A stretch of DNA of 64,000 nucleotides from an uncultured Gammaproteobacteria bacterium. Lineage in GTDB: Bacteria > Pseudomonadota > Gammaproteobacteria > Steroidobacterales > GCA-2729495. Positions within the stretch are counted from its first letter, which is position 1. Every line of letters begins with the position of its first letter. Both the position numbers and the translations under genes were made by a program. The DNA lies in contig CAKZWQ010000007.1 of assembly GCA_937921935.1 (NCBI GenBank), forward strand, positions 1 to 64,000, in the 5' to 3' direction. Shown here in pieces: positions 1-7,362 of the stretch. Below the pieces are notes generated by a model. It worked only from the letters and a program-made list of their open reading frames with translations, did no database searches and had not been told where the DNA came from.

Positions 1-163
1 ACGAGAATGTTAGACCGGTCGTATTGAGGCTGCCACCATCCGTTGAAAATACAACGTCACCTCCAGATTCAACAGCGGTAATAATTACAGCTGCGTTCGC
101 TGTTCCAGTTATCTAAAGCATCGCAGCGAGGACGCCCGCACAAATAAATCGAGTTCCCTTCAT
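1..163 (-). pseudogene. VPLPA/PEP-CTERM-type surface protein paralogue, interrupted and cut by the window edge
   Basis: Reading leftwards from ATG at 163 gives MKGTRFICAGVLAAML, then TAG (113-115), then in the same frame ITGTANAAVIITAVESGG and on to the window edge. The part after the stop matches the mature N-terminus of the protein at 536-1117 (AAVVVTAAESGGDVILST), and both begin with a signal peptide. The stop lies inside the signal-peptide core, so a normal start would give a 16-residue peptide. The shared upstream region (164-270 against 433-535) supports a duplicated gene pair. The 3' part is outside the window. A sequencing error or stop readthrough cannot be excluded. Confidence 0.7.
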
Positions 164-270
164 GATAGAAACACCACTTGTATGGCGCCAAGCGCCAGTA
201 ATTCTACTTCGTATAAATTTTGGGACGACCCGTCCTGAAGATTGCGTCATCGGGAAAGTCGTTAACTAAA
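164..270 (-). promoter_or_regulatory. Upstream region of the left VPLPA paralogue; inverted copy of 433-535
   Basis: Read on the minus strand, this region aligns almost without gaps to 433-535. Shared blocks, in order, are TTTAGTTAACG, CCCGATGACGCAA, CTTC-GG, a short palindrome and a GGCGC/GCGCC palindrome just before the start codon. The first palindrome is GGACG-GGT-CGTCC (223-235); the second is TGGCGC-TTG-GCGCCA (183-197), 19 nt before the ATG. The stems differ in sequence from the other copy but keep pairing. They could be operators or RNA hairpins. The 162 bp between the copies (271-432) shows nothing I can name. Confidence 0.6.
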
Positions 271-432
271 ACCTACCAGCGTCGCTGGCCATGACAGGTC
301 AATATTCGCGCCTTATCCAATAAACGGTCAATCGGAGATTATGTATACAACTCTGATGCCCCACGTAACGTCCGCCTATCGGCAATCCATGCCGATTATG
401 TCGCCTTGCCCGGGGCCACTGTCGGGAGTACA

Positions 433-535
433 TTTAGTTAACGGATAGTCCCGATGACGCAACCTTCTGGGCCGGTCGGCCAACAACTAACGAATAGTGG
501 GAAGAACGGCGCTAGCGCCGTAAGGTGAAATTCCT
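433..535 (+). promoter_or_regulatory. Upstream region of the VPLPA gene with two palindromes
   Basis: This is the plus-strand copy of the duplicated element. It starts with TTTAGTTAACG (433-443), then CCCGATGACGCAA (450-462). A palindrome GGCCG-GT-CGGCC follows (470-481), then the perfect palindrome CGGCGCTAGCGCCG (507-520), which ends 15 nt before the ATG. A Shine-Dalgarno-like AAGGTGA (522-528) lies between. Conservation of layout and palindromes in the divergent copy suggests shared control of both genes. No convincing sigma-70 or sigma-54 promoter was recognised. Confidence 0.6.
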
Positions 536-1117
536 ATGAACCTGAAACTCATCGGGTGTGCTTGCGCATGGGCCATTGTCCTCGCGATTAGTCCAGCTCG
601 GGCCGCGGTAGTAGTCACTGCAGCAGAAAGCGGTGGTGACGTTATCTTAAGCACCTCTCCTGGAGGTAGTCTCGATCTATCTGGGCTAACCTTTTTCAGT
701 GATAGCACTTGCAATTCCTCGGTCTTTCCATCGATTGCTACTTTCTTATTGGGTGGCGCTAACGAGGCTCCGTGTGACACTTATCGTGGTTCTATTTTCG
801 GGCCCACGGACTTTGGTTCTGGGGGTATAACTTTCTCAACCAATGGGTCGGGCGATATTTTTGGTCTTTCTCTCGGCGGGCCACCTACTGTAATTGTTCC
901 CGATTCGTATGTATCGGGCGATCTATTAAGCGGGACATTAACTTTCACCGGTGAATCTCTCGCAAACCTCGGCTTAGTGTCGGGCAGCTACGCATGGTCC
1001 TGGTCCAGCGACTCGATTACGCTTAACGTAGTTGCGCCCATCCCTATCCCCGCTGCTATTTGGTTGTTTGGCTCCGCGTTGGGGCTGCTTGGCTGGATGC
1101 GTCGGCGGGCGAGCTGA
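536..1117 (+). CDS. VPLPA-CTERM (PEP-CTERM-like) sorting-domain surface protein
   Basis: The 193-residue protein is built as an exosortase substrate. It has a signal peptide (about 1-23, cleavage after ARA), a Ser/Gly/Thr-rich extracellular body, and a C-terminal sorting tail (about 167-193) made of a proline motif PIPIPAAIWLF, a hydrophobic helix and the basic end WMRRRAS. In this family the tail is recognised by an exosortase during export and the protein ends up in the envelope or extracellular matrix. The body contains two Cys that could form a disulfide and is otherwise unrecognised. No exosortase gene lies in the window. The start has AAGGTGA eight bases upstream. Confidence 0.8.
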   Translation: MNLKLIGCACAWAIVLAISPARAAVVVTAAESGGDVILSTSPGGSLDLSGLTFFSDSTCNSSVFPSIATFLLGGANEAPCDTYRGSIFGPTDFGSGGITFSTNGSGDIFGLSLGGPPTVIVPDSYVSGDLLSGTLTFTGESLANLGLVSGSYAWSWSSDSITLNVVAPIPIPAAIWLFGSALGLLGWMRRRAS

Positions 1118-1143
1118 CAGCCAACTCTGACGGTATTGAACTA

Positions 1144-1166
1144 CCCGGCCTAGTGCCGGGTTTTTC
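1144..1166 (+). terminator. Rho-independent terminator after the VPLPA gene
   Basis: CCCGGC (1144-1149), loop CTAGT-type, GCCGGG (1155-1160), then TTTTTC. It lies 27 bp after the stop codon and fits the end of a single-gene transcript. Confidence 0.8.
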
Positions 1167-1457
1167 TTGCCCGGTGAATGTCCGCTTTTGGCCGAAAGCA
1201 GCCGTTCAGGCCGGATTGCCATAGGAATCTATTCTCGCCGTCTTTCTGTTGATCCATGTGACGTTTTGCCAGTAAGGCGCTTCAAGCGCGTGTGCTAGAT
1301 CCAGCTGGCTGTCAGCCGTTGCGGTAGAGGCGCCGCATTTCCGGGCAGAGGTGATTTCCGGGACTGCACCCTTACAGTGTTGATTGCATCATCATTCTCA
1401 TTTTTCCAAAATGAAAGAAATTTTAAAAACAGGTGGTTTTTAGGGGAGGTGGCGGAT
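1167..1457. other. Non-coding interval before the AT-rich cassette
   Basis: No convincing gene. A small hairpin GCTTT-TGGCCG-AAAGC occurs at 1184-1199. From about 1380 the sequence becomes AT-rich and probably holds the promoter of the next gene, although no clear -35/-10 pair was found. The open frame from 1377 into the next gene is probably untranslated before 1458, where GGGGAGG (1443-1449) stands at the right distance from ATG. Confidence 0.4.
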
Positions 1458-1922
1458 ATGACTAATATGAAGAGAGATGAATGCATCCAGCTAATTGAGA
1501 ATGACTATTTTGGGAATCTCACTGCGGGGCATCTCTCTGCTGCTATGGAGTGTTTTACCGATGATGCGAGGGTCTATATTCGCCATGGCGATAACCCCAT
1601 AAGGCGATTTTCAAAACTGCCATCTGATGGGATGCAGCCGCTGATGGAGTTTTATGAGCATTTGTGCGGTAATTACTATGTAACTTTTACAGACTTCTGG
1701 CATGTGATTGATATTGATGCGCAGCGTGCCGCGAGTCACTTTACCGTTGGTTTGGCGCCAATGGCTGATGGTCTATATGCTGATGCAGCTAAGCAGGAGC
1801 TGTTAAATTGCAATTTCTTTGAGTTTCGGGATGGACGAATCAGTCATATGATTATCTATTACGCAAATCCCGCGTCCGCTAATGAGAATAATCAGGTAAC
1901 CCCGACGGGGTATCCCCGATAA
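1458..1922 (+). CDS. SnoaL-like / NTF2-fold protein
   Basis: The 154-residue product (start MTNMKRDE, chosen for the GGGGAGG eight bases upstream) looks like a SnoaL_2/NTF2-like cone-shaped barrel. It has an N-terminal helix with the pattern of acidic and hydrophobic residues leading to AAMECFTDDARVYIRHGD, then LMEFYEHLCGNYYVTFTDF, and a final strand pair NFFEFRDGRISHMIIYY. Proteins of this fold include polyketide cyclases, ketosteroid isomerases and small dehydratases; the substrate cannot be told. It is first in an AT-rich run with the 87-residue protein and bicupin, all on the plus strand, and probably acts in the same catabolic route. Confidence 0.65.
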   Translation: MTNMKRDECIQLIENDYFGNLTAGHLSAAMECFTDDARVYIRHGDNPIRRFSKLPSDGMQPLMEFYEHLCGNYYVTFTDFWHVIDIDAQRAASHFTVGLAPMADGLYADAAKQELLNCNFFEFRDGRISHMIIYYANPASANENNQVTPTGYPR

Positions 1923-1966
1923 AGGTTGGATGTAAGGTCCTGGAAAAAGAATGCGAGGAGATCAAA

Positions 1967-2230
1967 ATGAAACGTGTGCAGGATCAGGCACCGCTGCGTT
2001 CGGATGAGGAGAGCGATTGGATCTCGAAGAATCTTGCTCAACAGGAAAAGCGCCATGCCAACATCGTAAAAGAAATGGAAGCGCTCGCGCCTCAGAGAGA
2101 TGTCTGGATTGATGAATTTTTTCAGCGTCTTCAAACTCGCGGGTATAACTATAATTGCGACGCTGTGAGGGTTATCGATAAAGAGGATATTCCAGAGAAA
2201 CCGAATAGGCGCTTCAAGGTCGTCTTTTAA
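1967..2230 (+). CDS. Small uncharacterised protein of the SnoaL-bicupin cassette
   Basis: This 87-residue protein is not recognised. It has GAGGAG seven bases before ATG, 44 bp after the SnoaL-like gene and 27 bp before the bicupin, so it is probably cotranscribed. The N-terminal two thirds are strongly charged and helical (many E, K, Q, R), followed by DVWIDEFFQRLQTRGYNYN and a basic end RRFKVVF. There is no signal peptide or membrane segment. Its size and place suggest an accessory subunit or stabiliser for a neighbouring enzyme, which is inference only. Confidence 0.55.
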   Translation: MKRVQDQAPLRSDEESDWISKNLAQQEKRHANIVKEMEALAPQRDVWIDEFFQRLQTRGYNYNCDAVRVIDKEDIPEKPNRRFKVVF

Positions 2231-2257
2231 TCTGCACATTAATCAAGGATCAATGCT

Positions 2258-3106
2258 ATGGCGCGCCCGCATATAGAGCCCTATGTCGAATTAAATGACG
2301 CTTATCAGACATTTGATCTGAGTAGTTTCCCCAAAGGGGCGAATTACAAAGTCTTGAGTATGGATAGTGGTACGGGTGCATGTAGTCTCAAGATGGAATT
2401 TCAGGCCGGGTATAACCGCAAGCCGGGCATGAGTTTCTCAGATGCGGAAATGTTTATTTTGGAAGGCCAGGTAAAAATCGGCAAGCGTGTTTATGGCCGT
2501 GGACACTACTTCTTTATTCCAGCCGGCATCGCCATGGGGGCCATGCATTCAGAAAATGGATTTGAAGCTCTGGTCTTCTATAACGATGGTCCGCCAACTT
2601 TTGTTGAGTCCGATGAAAGCCACCCTCTGGCTTTGAGAGAGGCATTTGTCTCTATGAATGCCTATATGGATGCGCCGTGGCTGAGTGCGGCTCGGCGAAA
2701 CCCGGGCGTTGCAAGTGGTTTTACGGTTAAGTCATTGCGTTTGGACCCCGTAACTAAAGCAAACACATTTTTATACGCGGCTGTACCCACGTTCATGCAA
2801 GACAATATTTCGTATCACGATTGCGCAGAAGAGGCTTACCATATCTATGGTGATTGCTCGATGATGCAATTTGGAGAGCTGCCAACGGGAGGTTATTTTT
2901 GGCGTCCCGCCTACATCAATCATGGCTGTTTTTGGTCGAAACACGGCTGTATAGCCCTGGCTCGGATTGATGGCGAACTCTACAATTATTTTCACTACAA
3001 CCCATGGACGAATCCAGATGAAAATGCACATCGCGCTGTCGCTATGTTGCATAGAGAGAAGCCCCAGCTTCTCGAGTGGACGAGAAAGCATCAACATAAT
3101 CATTAA
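2258..3106 (+). CDS. Bicupin protein (DUF4437-like)
   Basis: The 282-residue protein has two cupin-like halves. The first (about 30-125) has the cupin pattern FILEGQVKIGKRVYGRGHYFFIPAG followed by a late His (AMHSENGF). The second (about 160-250) has EEAYHIYGDCSMMQFGELPTGGYFWRPAYINHGCF with His residues suited to metal binding. It resembles DUF4437-type dioxygenase-like cupins. The His-rich end (HQHNH) is unusual. It follows the 87-residue gene by 27 bp and is followed convergently by an MFS carrier. A metal-dependent ring-cleaving or isomerising role is possible but unproven. Confidence 0.65.
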   Translation: MARPHIEPYVELNDAYQTFDLSSFPKGANYKVLSMDSGTGACSLKMEFQAGYNRKPGMSFSDAEMFILEGQVKIGKRVYGRGHYFFIPAGIAMGAMHSENGFEALVFYNDGPPTFVESDESHPLALREAFVSMNAYMDAPWLSAARRNPGVASGFTVKSLRLDPVTKANTFLYAAVPTFMQDNISYHDCAEEAYHIYGDCSMMQFGELPTGGYFWRPAYINHGCFWSKHGCIALARIDGELYNYFHYNPWTNPDENAHRAVAMLHREKPQLLEWTRKHQHNH

Positions 3107-3148
3107 GTTTCATGCTTGAGCTCGGGGAGAGCTTCCGTGTTCCTCGGT

Positions 3149-4345
3149 TTATTGTGATCTGGGTGTTTGTAAGTATTTATTTAACCCTATGCATAGAATG
3201 CCAATGATGCACACGGCAATCATCATGTCGAAGGCCGGCTGATAACTGTCTGTGCTTTCGCGCACATCCGCTGTGATGCGCGTACCGATGGCACCTGCAA
3301 GCGAGTCTATGACGGTAATGGTGGCGAGTATTTTGCCGTATGAAGGGCCAGCGAAATAGCGGGCGACCAGCAATTGGATTGAGGTGAAGGCGCCACTGAA
3401 GCCAATACCGCAGATTGCTGCATAGGCGAACAACATGACGTTGTCATCGGCACGTATGTTTCGGATGATTAACACGCCAACGATAAAAACAACCACAGAC
3501 AGAATCAATGTAATGCTGACGTCAATATGTTCGCTGAGCCAGCCAAAGAAGACTTTGCCTGCTACGGAAAACATGAATAGTGTTGAAAGGAGCATTGGCA
3601 ATGCATCCGGGTCAAAGCCGATATCTTTAGCGAGATAGATGGTTTGATGTTGGACAAGACCAACGATAACGAACCACAAGGCTCCAGTGGCGACGGTAAT
3701 CAGGTAGAACTTCGATTGGTAAATAGCCTCGCGAAGCGTTGGCCCGCCTGAGATTGCGGCGAACTTTGTCGCTTTATCCATTTCATGGGCGTCAAAAATA
3801 CTGGCGTGCGTGCCTTCGGGTTGATCGAGTATCAAGAAAATTATTGAGGAAATGGCGAGGATGAGCGTGATGCCTGTGAGAAGGATTAATGTTCCGCGCC
3901 ATCCATAGGATTCAAGGCCAGCACCAATAATCAGCGGGAAGAGTGCGCCACCCAGGCTGGCTGCCATTAAAAATAATCCCGTCGCCCGGCCGCGTCTTCG
4001 GCGGAACCAGCGCGTGAGAATAACCATGCAGGCAACTAAACTGCAAAAAGCGAGCGATATACCTAAGAGAATGTATGCGGCGGTGAGCTGCCAAAGCTCA
4101 CTTATTAGCGAAAACAAGGTTAACCCGATTGAAAGGCCAATGATTCCAAGCAGGATGAGGCGACGCGGCGAATAATAGTCAATGAGGATTCCTGCAAGCG
4201 GCGCGGAAAAGGCATTGACAATAAAGAAGGCGGTTGCTGGAATCGTTACCTCAACAGTGTTCCATCCAAACTCATCGATGAGGCTTGGGTAAAATAGTGG
4301 TAGGGAATTCACCACGATACCATTTGCAACGGCATAGATGACCAT
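3149..4345 (-). CDS. MFS transporter (monocarboxylate/oxalate-formate type)
   Basis: About twelve hydrophobic helices and the MFS loop after helix 2 (GILIDYYSPRRLILLG) mark a major facilitator carrier. RWFRRRRGRATGLFLMAASLGGALFPLI after helix 4 is typical of oxalate/formate or monocarboxylate-type members. ATG at 4345 falls inside the first helix. In frame upstream the codons give ILLANNRYPSKLYRGWFVLAG, which would complete helix 1, but they contain no ATG, GTG or TTG. An ATA at 4411-4409, with AGGA eight bases before it, is the natural start position. The carrier probably imports the substrate of the adjacent bicupin cassette. Confidence 0.75.
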   Translation of the reverse strand: MVIYAVANGIVVNSLPLFYPSLIDEFGWNTVEVTIPATAFFIVNAFSAPLAGILIDYYSPRRLILLGIIGLSIGLTLFSLISELWQLTAAYILLGISLAFCSLVACMVILTRWFRRRRGRATGLFLMAASLGGALFPLIIGAGLESYGWRGTLILLTGITLILAISSIIFLILDQPEGTHASIFDAHEMDKATKFAAISGGPTLREAIYQSKFYLITVATGALWFVIVGLVQHQTIYLAKDIGFDPDALPMLLSTLFMFSVAGKVFFGWLSEHIDVSITLILSVVVFIVGVLIIRNIRADDNVMLFAYAAICGIGFSGAFTSIQLLVARYFAGPSYGKILATITVIDSLAGAIGTRITADVRESTDSYQPAFDMMIAVCIIGILCIGLNKYLQTPRSQ

Positions 4346-4647
4346 CAGACCTGCGAGTACAAACCAGCCCCGATAGAGTTTTGATGGATATCTGTTGTTT
4401 GCTAAAAGTATGTTTTTATTCCTTTAGATCTGACATCCACGGCCTGGGGATAGCCGTTCAGAGGAGCTGGCAACTCCAAAATTGCCCCAATAAACTCCTG
4501 CTTTGAGGCCATGCCTGATAGCCCGTTGCGGACCAGGTTTGCGGGAAACCAACGCCCCAGCCAATTAGCTTTTACAATCCGGCGGCTAAACCGCCAGCAC
4601 AAACTGCTGATCTGCAGTGTTTTGCCGGAGTTCTTGAAGCAGTGGCC

Positions 4648-5901
4648 CTAGATATCCACCGGCTGTCGCAAATGCACGCGTGACTGCGCGGCCCGGCCGA
4701 CACGCCGAATGGCCAGGGCGAAGGCGGCGGTCCGGGTGTCGATCTTCTTGTCCTGCTGGACTTCGCGCACGGACGCATAGGCCTTGCACATGATTTTGCC
4801 CAGCTCGTCGCGGACCCGTTCCACGTCCCAGTTGAATTGCTGGATATTCTGGACCCACTCGAAGTAACTCACCGTGACCCCGCCGGCGTTGGCTAGAATG
4901 TCGGGGATCACGTCAATGCCCCGTTCCTGGAAGATGGCGTCGGCCTCCGGTGTGGTGGGGCCATTCGCCGCTTCTACTATTAACTTGGCTTTGACGTCGC
5001 CCGCATTGTCCGCCGTCAGCACATCTTCAATGGCCGCGGGGATCAGCACCTCTGCGTCCCAGGTGAGCACTGCTGTCGGATCAATGGCATCCCCACCGGG
5101 GAAATCCTTGACGGTGCGGTGTTCCTTCACCCATTCCGCCAGGGCATTGGTGTCCAGCCCGCTCGGGTTGGCGACGCCGCCGGCGTGATCACCCACCGCG
5201 ACGATTTTGGCGGCCATTTCATGCTGCAGAATCTTGCCGGCGAAACTGCCGACATTGCCGAAGCCCTGGATCGCGATGGTGAGATCTTCGGGTGTCCGTC
5301 CCTGTTCTTTCATGGCCTCCTGGATACAGATTGCGACCCCGCGTCCCGTTGCTTCCTCGCGACCGGCCGAACCGAACAGATCCAGAGGTTTGCCCGTCAC
5401 CACGGCCGGTGAGAAGCCTTCGTATTTGGAGTATTCGTCCATGATCCAGCCCATCACGGAGGCATCAGTATTCATATCTGGCGCCGGAATATCGACCGTG
5501 GGCCCGATTACATCCTTAGTGTGCTGAACAAAGGCGCGGGTGATCCGGTCCAGTTCACCGCGGGTGACTTGGGATGGATCTACATTGATGCCGCCCTTGG
5601 CGCCGCCGAAGGGCACATTAACCACCGCGGTTTTCCAGGTCATCAGATTGGCCAGGGCGCTGGCATGATCCTCGTCGACGCTGGGGTGATAGCGCAGGCC
5701 GCCTTTCATGGGGCCGCGCACCCGATTGTGCTGCACGCGATAGCCGTAATAGTGCTGCAGCATGCCGCCGTCATCGCGCTCGATGACCAGTTCAACTTTC
5801 ACTACCCTAAATGGAGTCAGCAGAATTTCGCGCAGGTGCTGGGGGAGCTCCAGCGCTTCGGCACCCTGATGAAAATATCGGTGACTGGCCTCGAGCATCA
5901 T
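4648..5901 (-). CDS. Glu/Leu/Phe/Val dehydrogenase family protein (glutamate dehydrogenase)
   Basis: 417 residues, the usual size for this family. The substrate domain has MKGGLRYHP (65-73) and the active-site signature VPFGGAKGGI with Lys102, then PAPDMNT. The dinucleotide domain has IQGFGNVGS (about 210). The enzyme interconverts glutamate with 2-oxoglutarate and ammonia; cofactor preference cannot be read with certainty. AAGGA lies upstream of two adjacent ATG codons. The product ends in a slightly basic tail. No operon partner: the next gene on the right is a 24-codon ORF on the same strand. About 300 bp on the left, before the MFS gene, holds no convincing gene. Confidence 0.9.
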   Translation of the reverse strand: MMLEASHRYFHQGAEALELPQHLREILLTPFRVVKVELVIERDDGGMLQHYYGYRVQHNRVRGPMKGGLRYHPSVDEDHASALANLMTWKTAVVNVPFGGAKGGINVDPSQVTRGELDRITRAFVQHTKDVIGPTVDIPAPDMNTDASVMGWIMDEYSKYEGFSPAVVTGKPLDLFGSAGREEATGRGVAICIQEAMKEQGRTPEDLTIAIQGFGNVGSFAGKILQHEMAAKIVAVGDHAGGVANPSGLDTNALAEWVKEHRTVKDFPGGDAIDPTAVLTWDAEVLIPAAIEDVLTADNAGDVKAKLIVEAANGPTTPEADAIFQERGIDVIPDILANAGGVTVSYFEWVQNIQQFNWDVERVRDELGKIMCKAYASVREVQQDKKIDTRTAAFALAIRRVGRAAQSRVHLRQPVDI

Positions 5902-6022
5902 AGTCAGGTTCCTTGAAGGCGATAATTCAAGCCAGACGGAAACTTAGCACAGACGGGGTGCGGATCAATGGATTGTCGCTGGCCCTCTTTGTCTGCAAGA
6001 GGCGCGCAGCACTGCATGCCCT

Positions 6023-6097
6023 TCAGCTGTCGAGCATCTCGAGTACGCCAATCAGGACGATGGCGAAGGCCAGCAATACGAGCCAGATAGTTGTCAT
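6023..6097 (-). CDS. Possible 24-residue single-helix membrane peptide
   Basis: A short reading frame beginning MTTIWLVLLAFAIVLIG and ending in acidic residues EMLDS, so nearly the whole product is one transmembrane helix. GGGGAGA stands seven bases before ATG. It lies between the start of glutamate dehydrogenase and the divergent AI-2E-type transporter gene. The good ribosome site and clean hydrophobic helix favour a real small protein; the length is too short for certainty. Confidence 0.45.
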   Translation of the reverse strand: MTTIWLVLLAFAIVLIGVLEMLDS

Positions 6098-6204
6098 GCA
6101 ATTCTCCCCAATGGCCATTGGACCCGCCTGAGAGTCTGGGCACCGTGATTTGCGTCACATCCCCCGGGGCCTTTGGCATAATCATTGCCAGCAAGGGGGT
6201 CTCC

Positions 6205-7362
6205 ATGGGCTTTGATTCCGGCGGGTCGGGACAGACTCGACATCCGTTCTTCCTGGTGATGCTGGCTGTGGTCAGCCTCGCCTTTGGTGCCCTGTTGCTG
6301 ATTTTCTGGCAACCGATTTTCTGGGCCGTTGTACTGGGGATTCTGTTTCTGCCGGTGAAAAACTGGCTCGGCCAACGAATCCCCAGCCAGCCAAGCACGG
6401 TGGCCTTGCTGACCGTCGTAATTATTTTCTTCACCGTCCTGGTGCCGGCCTTGTTCGTGGCCTCGGCGGTAGCCTCCGAAGCCTCGCAATTGCTGGCGCG
6501 CATCCAGGCCGGCGATTTCGATCCTGGCGTGATCGTGCGCTGGGTGCAAAATATTGCCCCGGCTGTCACGGACTGGGCGGAGCGCATTGGTATTGACCTG
6601 GCCGAGTGGCAGCGCAAGTTATCCGGGGCTGCTCTGACGGGCAGTCGCTTTGTTGCTTCCCTGGCTCTGTCGGCCGGCCAGAATGTTGCCCGCTTCGTGG
6701 TCTATTTTTTTCTGATGCTCTACGTGCTGTTTTTCGTCATTCGCGACGGCGAGTCGGTGCTTGTGCACATCGAGCGCGCGATGCCCTTGCCCAATGACCT
6801 GGAACGCCAGTTGTTCACCAAGTTCGCGGAAGTCTCGCGGGCCACACTGAAAGGCACCCTGGTAGTCGGCCTGGTGCAGGGCACCCTGGGCGGGCTGATT
6901 TTTGCGGTCCTGGATATTCAGGGCGCGGTGTTCTGGGGCTGCGTGATGGTGATTCTGTCCGTGGTGCCGGCGGTGGGGCCGGGGCTGATCTGGTTGCCGG
7001 CTGCCATTTTCCTGCTGGCCACGGGCGCCGCCACCCAGGGCATCATTCTGATCGTGTTTGGCGTGATAGTGATCGGCCTGGTGGACAATATCCTGCGACC
7101 CGTCCTGGTGGGCCGGGACACGCAGATGCCTGACTACATCATTTTGCTGTCGACCCTGGGTGGGCTGGTGCTGGTTGGCATCTCAGGCTTCGTGCTCGGG
7201 CCCGTGCTGGCCGCATTGTTCCTGACCTGCTGGCAAATGTTTGAAGCTGATTCGGCCCCGAAACTCAGCTCGTCAGCGGCGCCGGCTTCCGCCGCGGCAG
7301 ATCCTCGGCATCCGCCATCCCCGAAGTCTGTAGCTGACGATCCTCGATCCCCAGCAGAATAG
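6205..7362 (+). CDS. AI-2E family transporter / PerM-like permease
   Basis: 385 residues from ATG at 6205, chosen for AAGGGGG just upstream; the frame is open further upstream but without homology-like sequence. The protein has two N-terminal helices, a soluble stretch, then a cluster of helices with FVVYFFLMLYVLFFVIRDGE, GLVQGTLGGLIFAVLDIQGAVFWG and PGLIWLPAAIFLL, the layout of AI-2E/UPF0118 (YdiK, PerM) permeases. Family members export small signals or act as Na+/H+ antiporters. The last 45 residues are low-complexity Ala/Ser/Pro and lie antisense to the end of the next gene, overlapping it by 98 bp. Confidence 0.85.
   Translation: MGFDSGGSGQTRHPFFLVMLAVVSLAFGALLLIFWQPIFWAVVLGILFLPVKNWLGQRIPSQPSTVALLTVVIIFFTVLVPALFVASAVASEASQLLARIQAGDFDPGVIVRWVQNIAPAVTDWAERIGIDLAEWQRKLSGAALTGSRFVASLALSAGQNVARFVVYFFLMLYVLFFVIRDGESVLVHIERAMPLPNDLERQLFTKFAEVSRATLKGTLVVGLVQGTLGGLIFAVLDIQGAVFWGCVMVILSVVPAVGPGLIWLPAAIFLLATGAATQGIILIVFGVIVIGLVDNILRPVLVGRDTQMPDYIILLSTLGGLVLVGISGFVLGPVLAALFLTCWQMFEADSAPKLSSSAAPASAAADPRHPPSPKSVADDPRSPAE

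Noticed and set aside
1184-1199. Hairpin GCTTT-TGGCCG-AAAGC as a terminator or mobile repeat
   Set aside because: No U-run follows and no second copy was seen in the window; too short to call.
3112-3135. AGCTC-GGGGA-GAGCT hairpin as terminator between bicupin and MFS genes
   Set aside because: Five-base stem without a T-run on either strand.
4402-4602. Minus-strand frame of 66 codons between glutamate dehydrogenase and the MFS gene
   Set aside because: No recognisable motif, no ribosome site and overlap with the probable 5' end of the MFS gene; the 4412-4647 interval holds no gene I can support.
5904-6617. Long minus-strand frame of 237 codons over the AI-2E-type transporter start
   Set aside because: Ser/Thr/Arg-rich composition typical of the antisense of a real gene; the transporter on the plus strand has clear helices and motifs.
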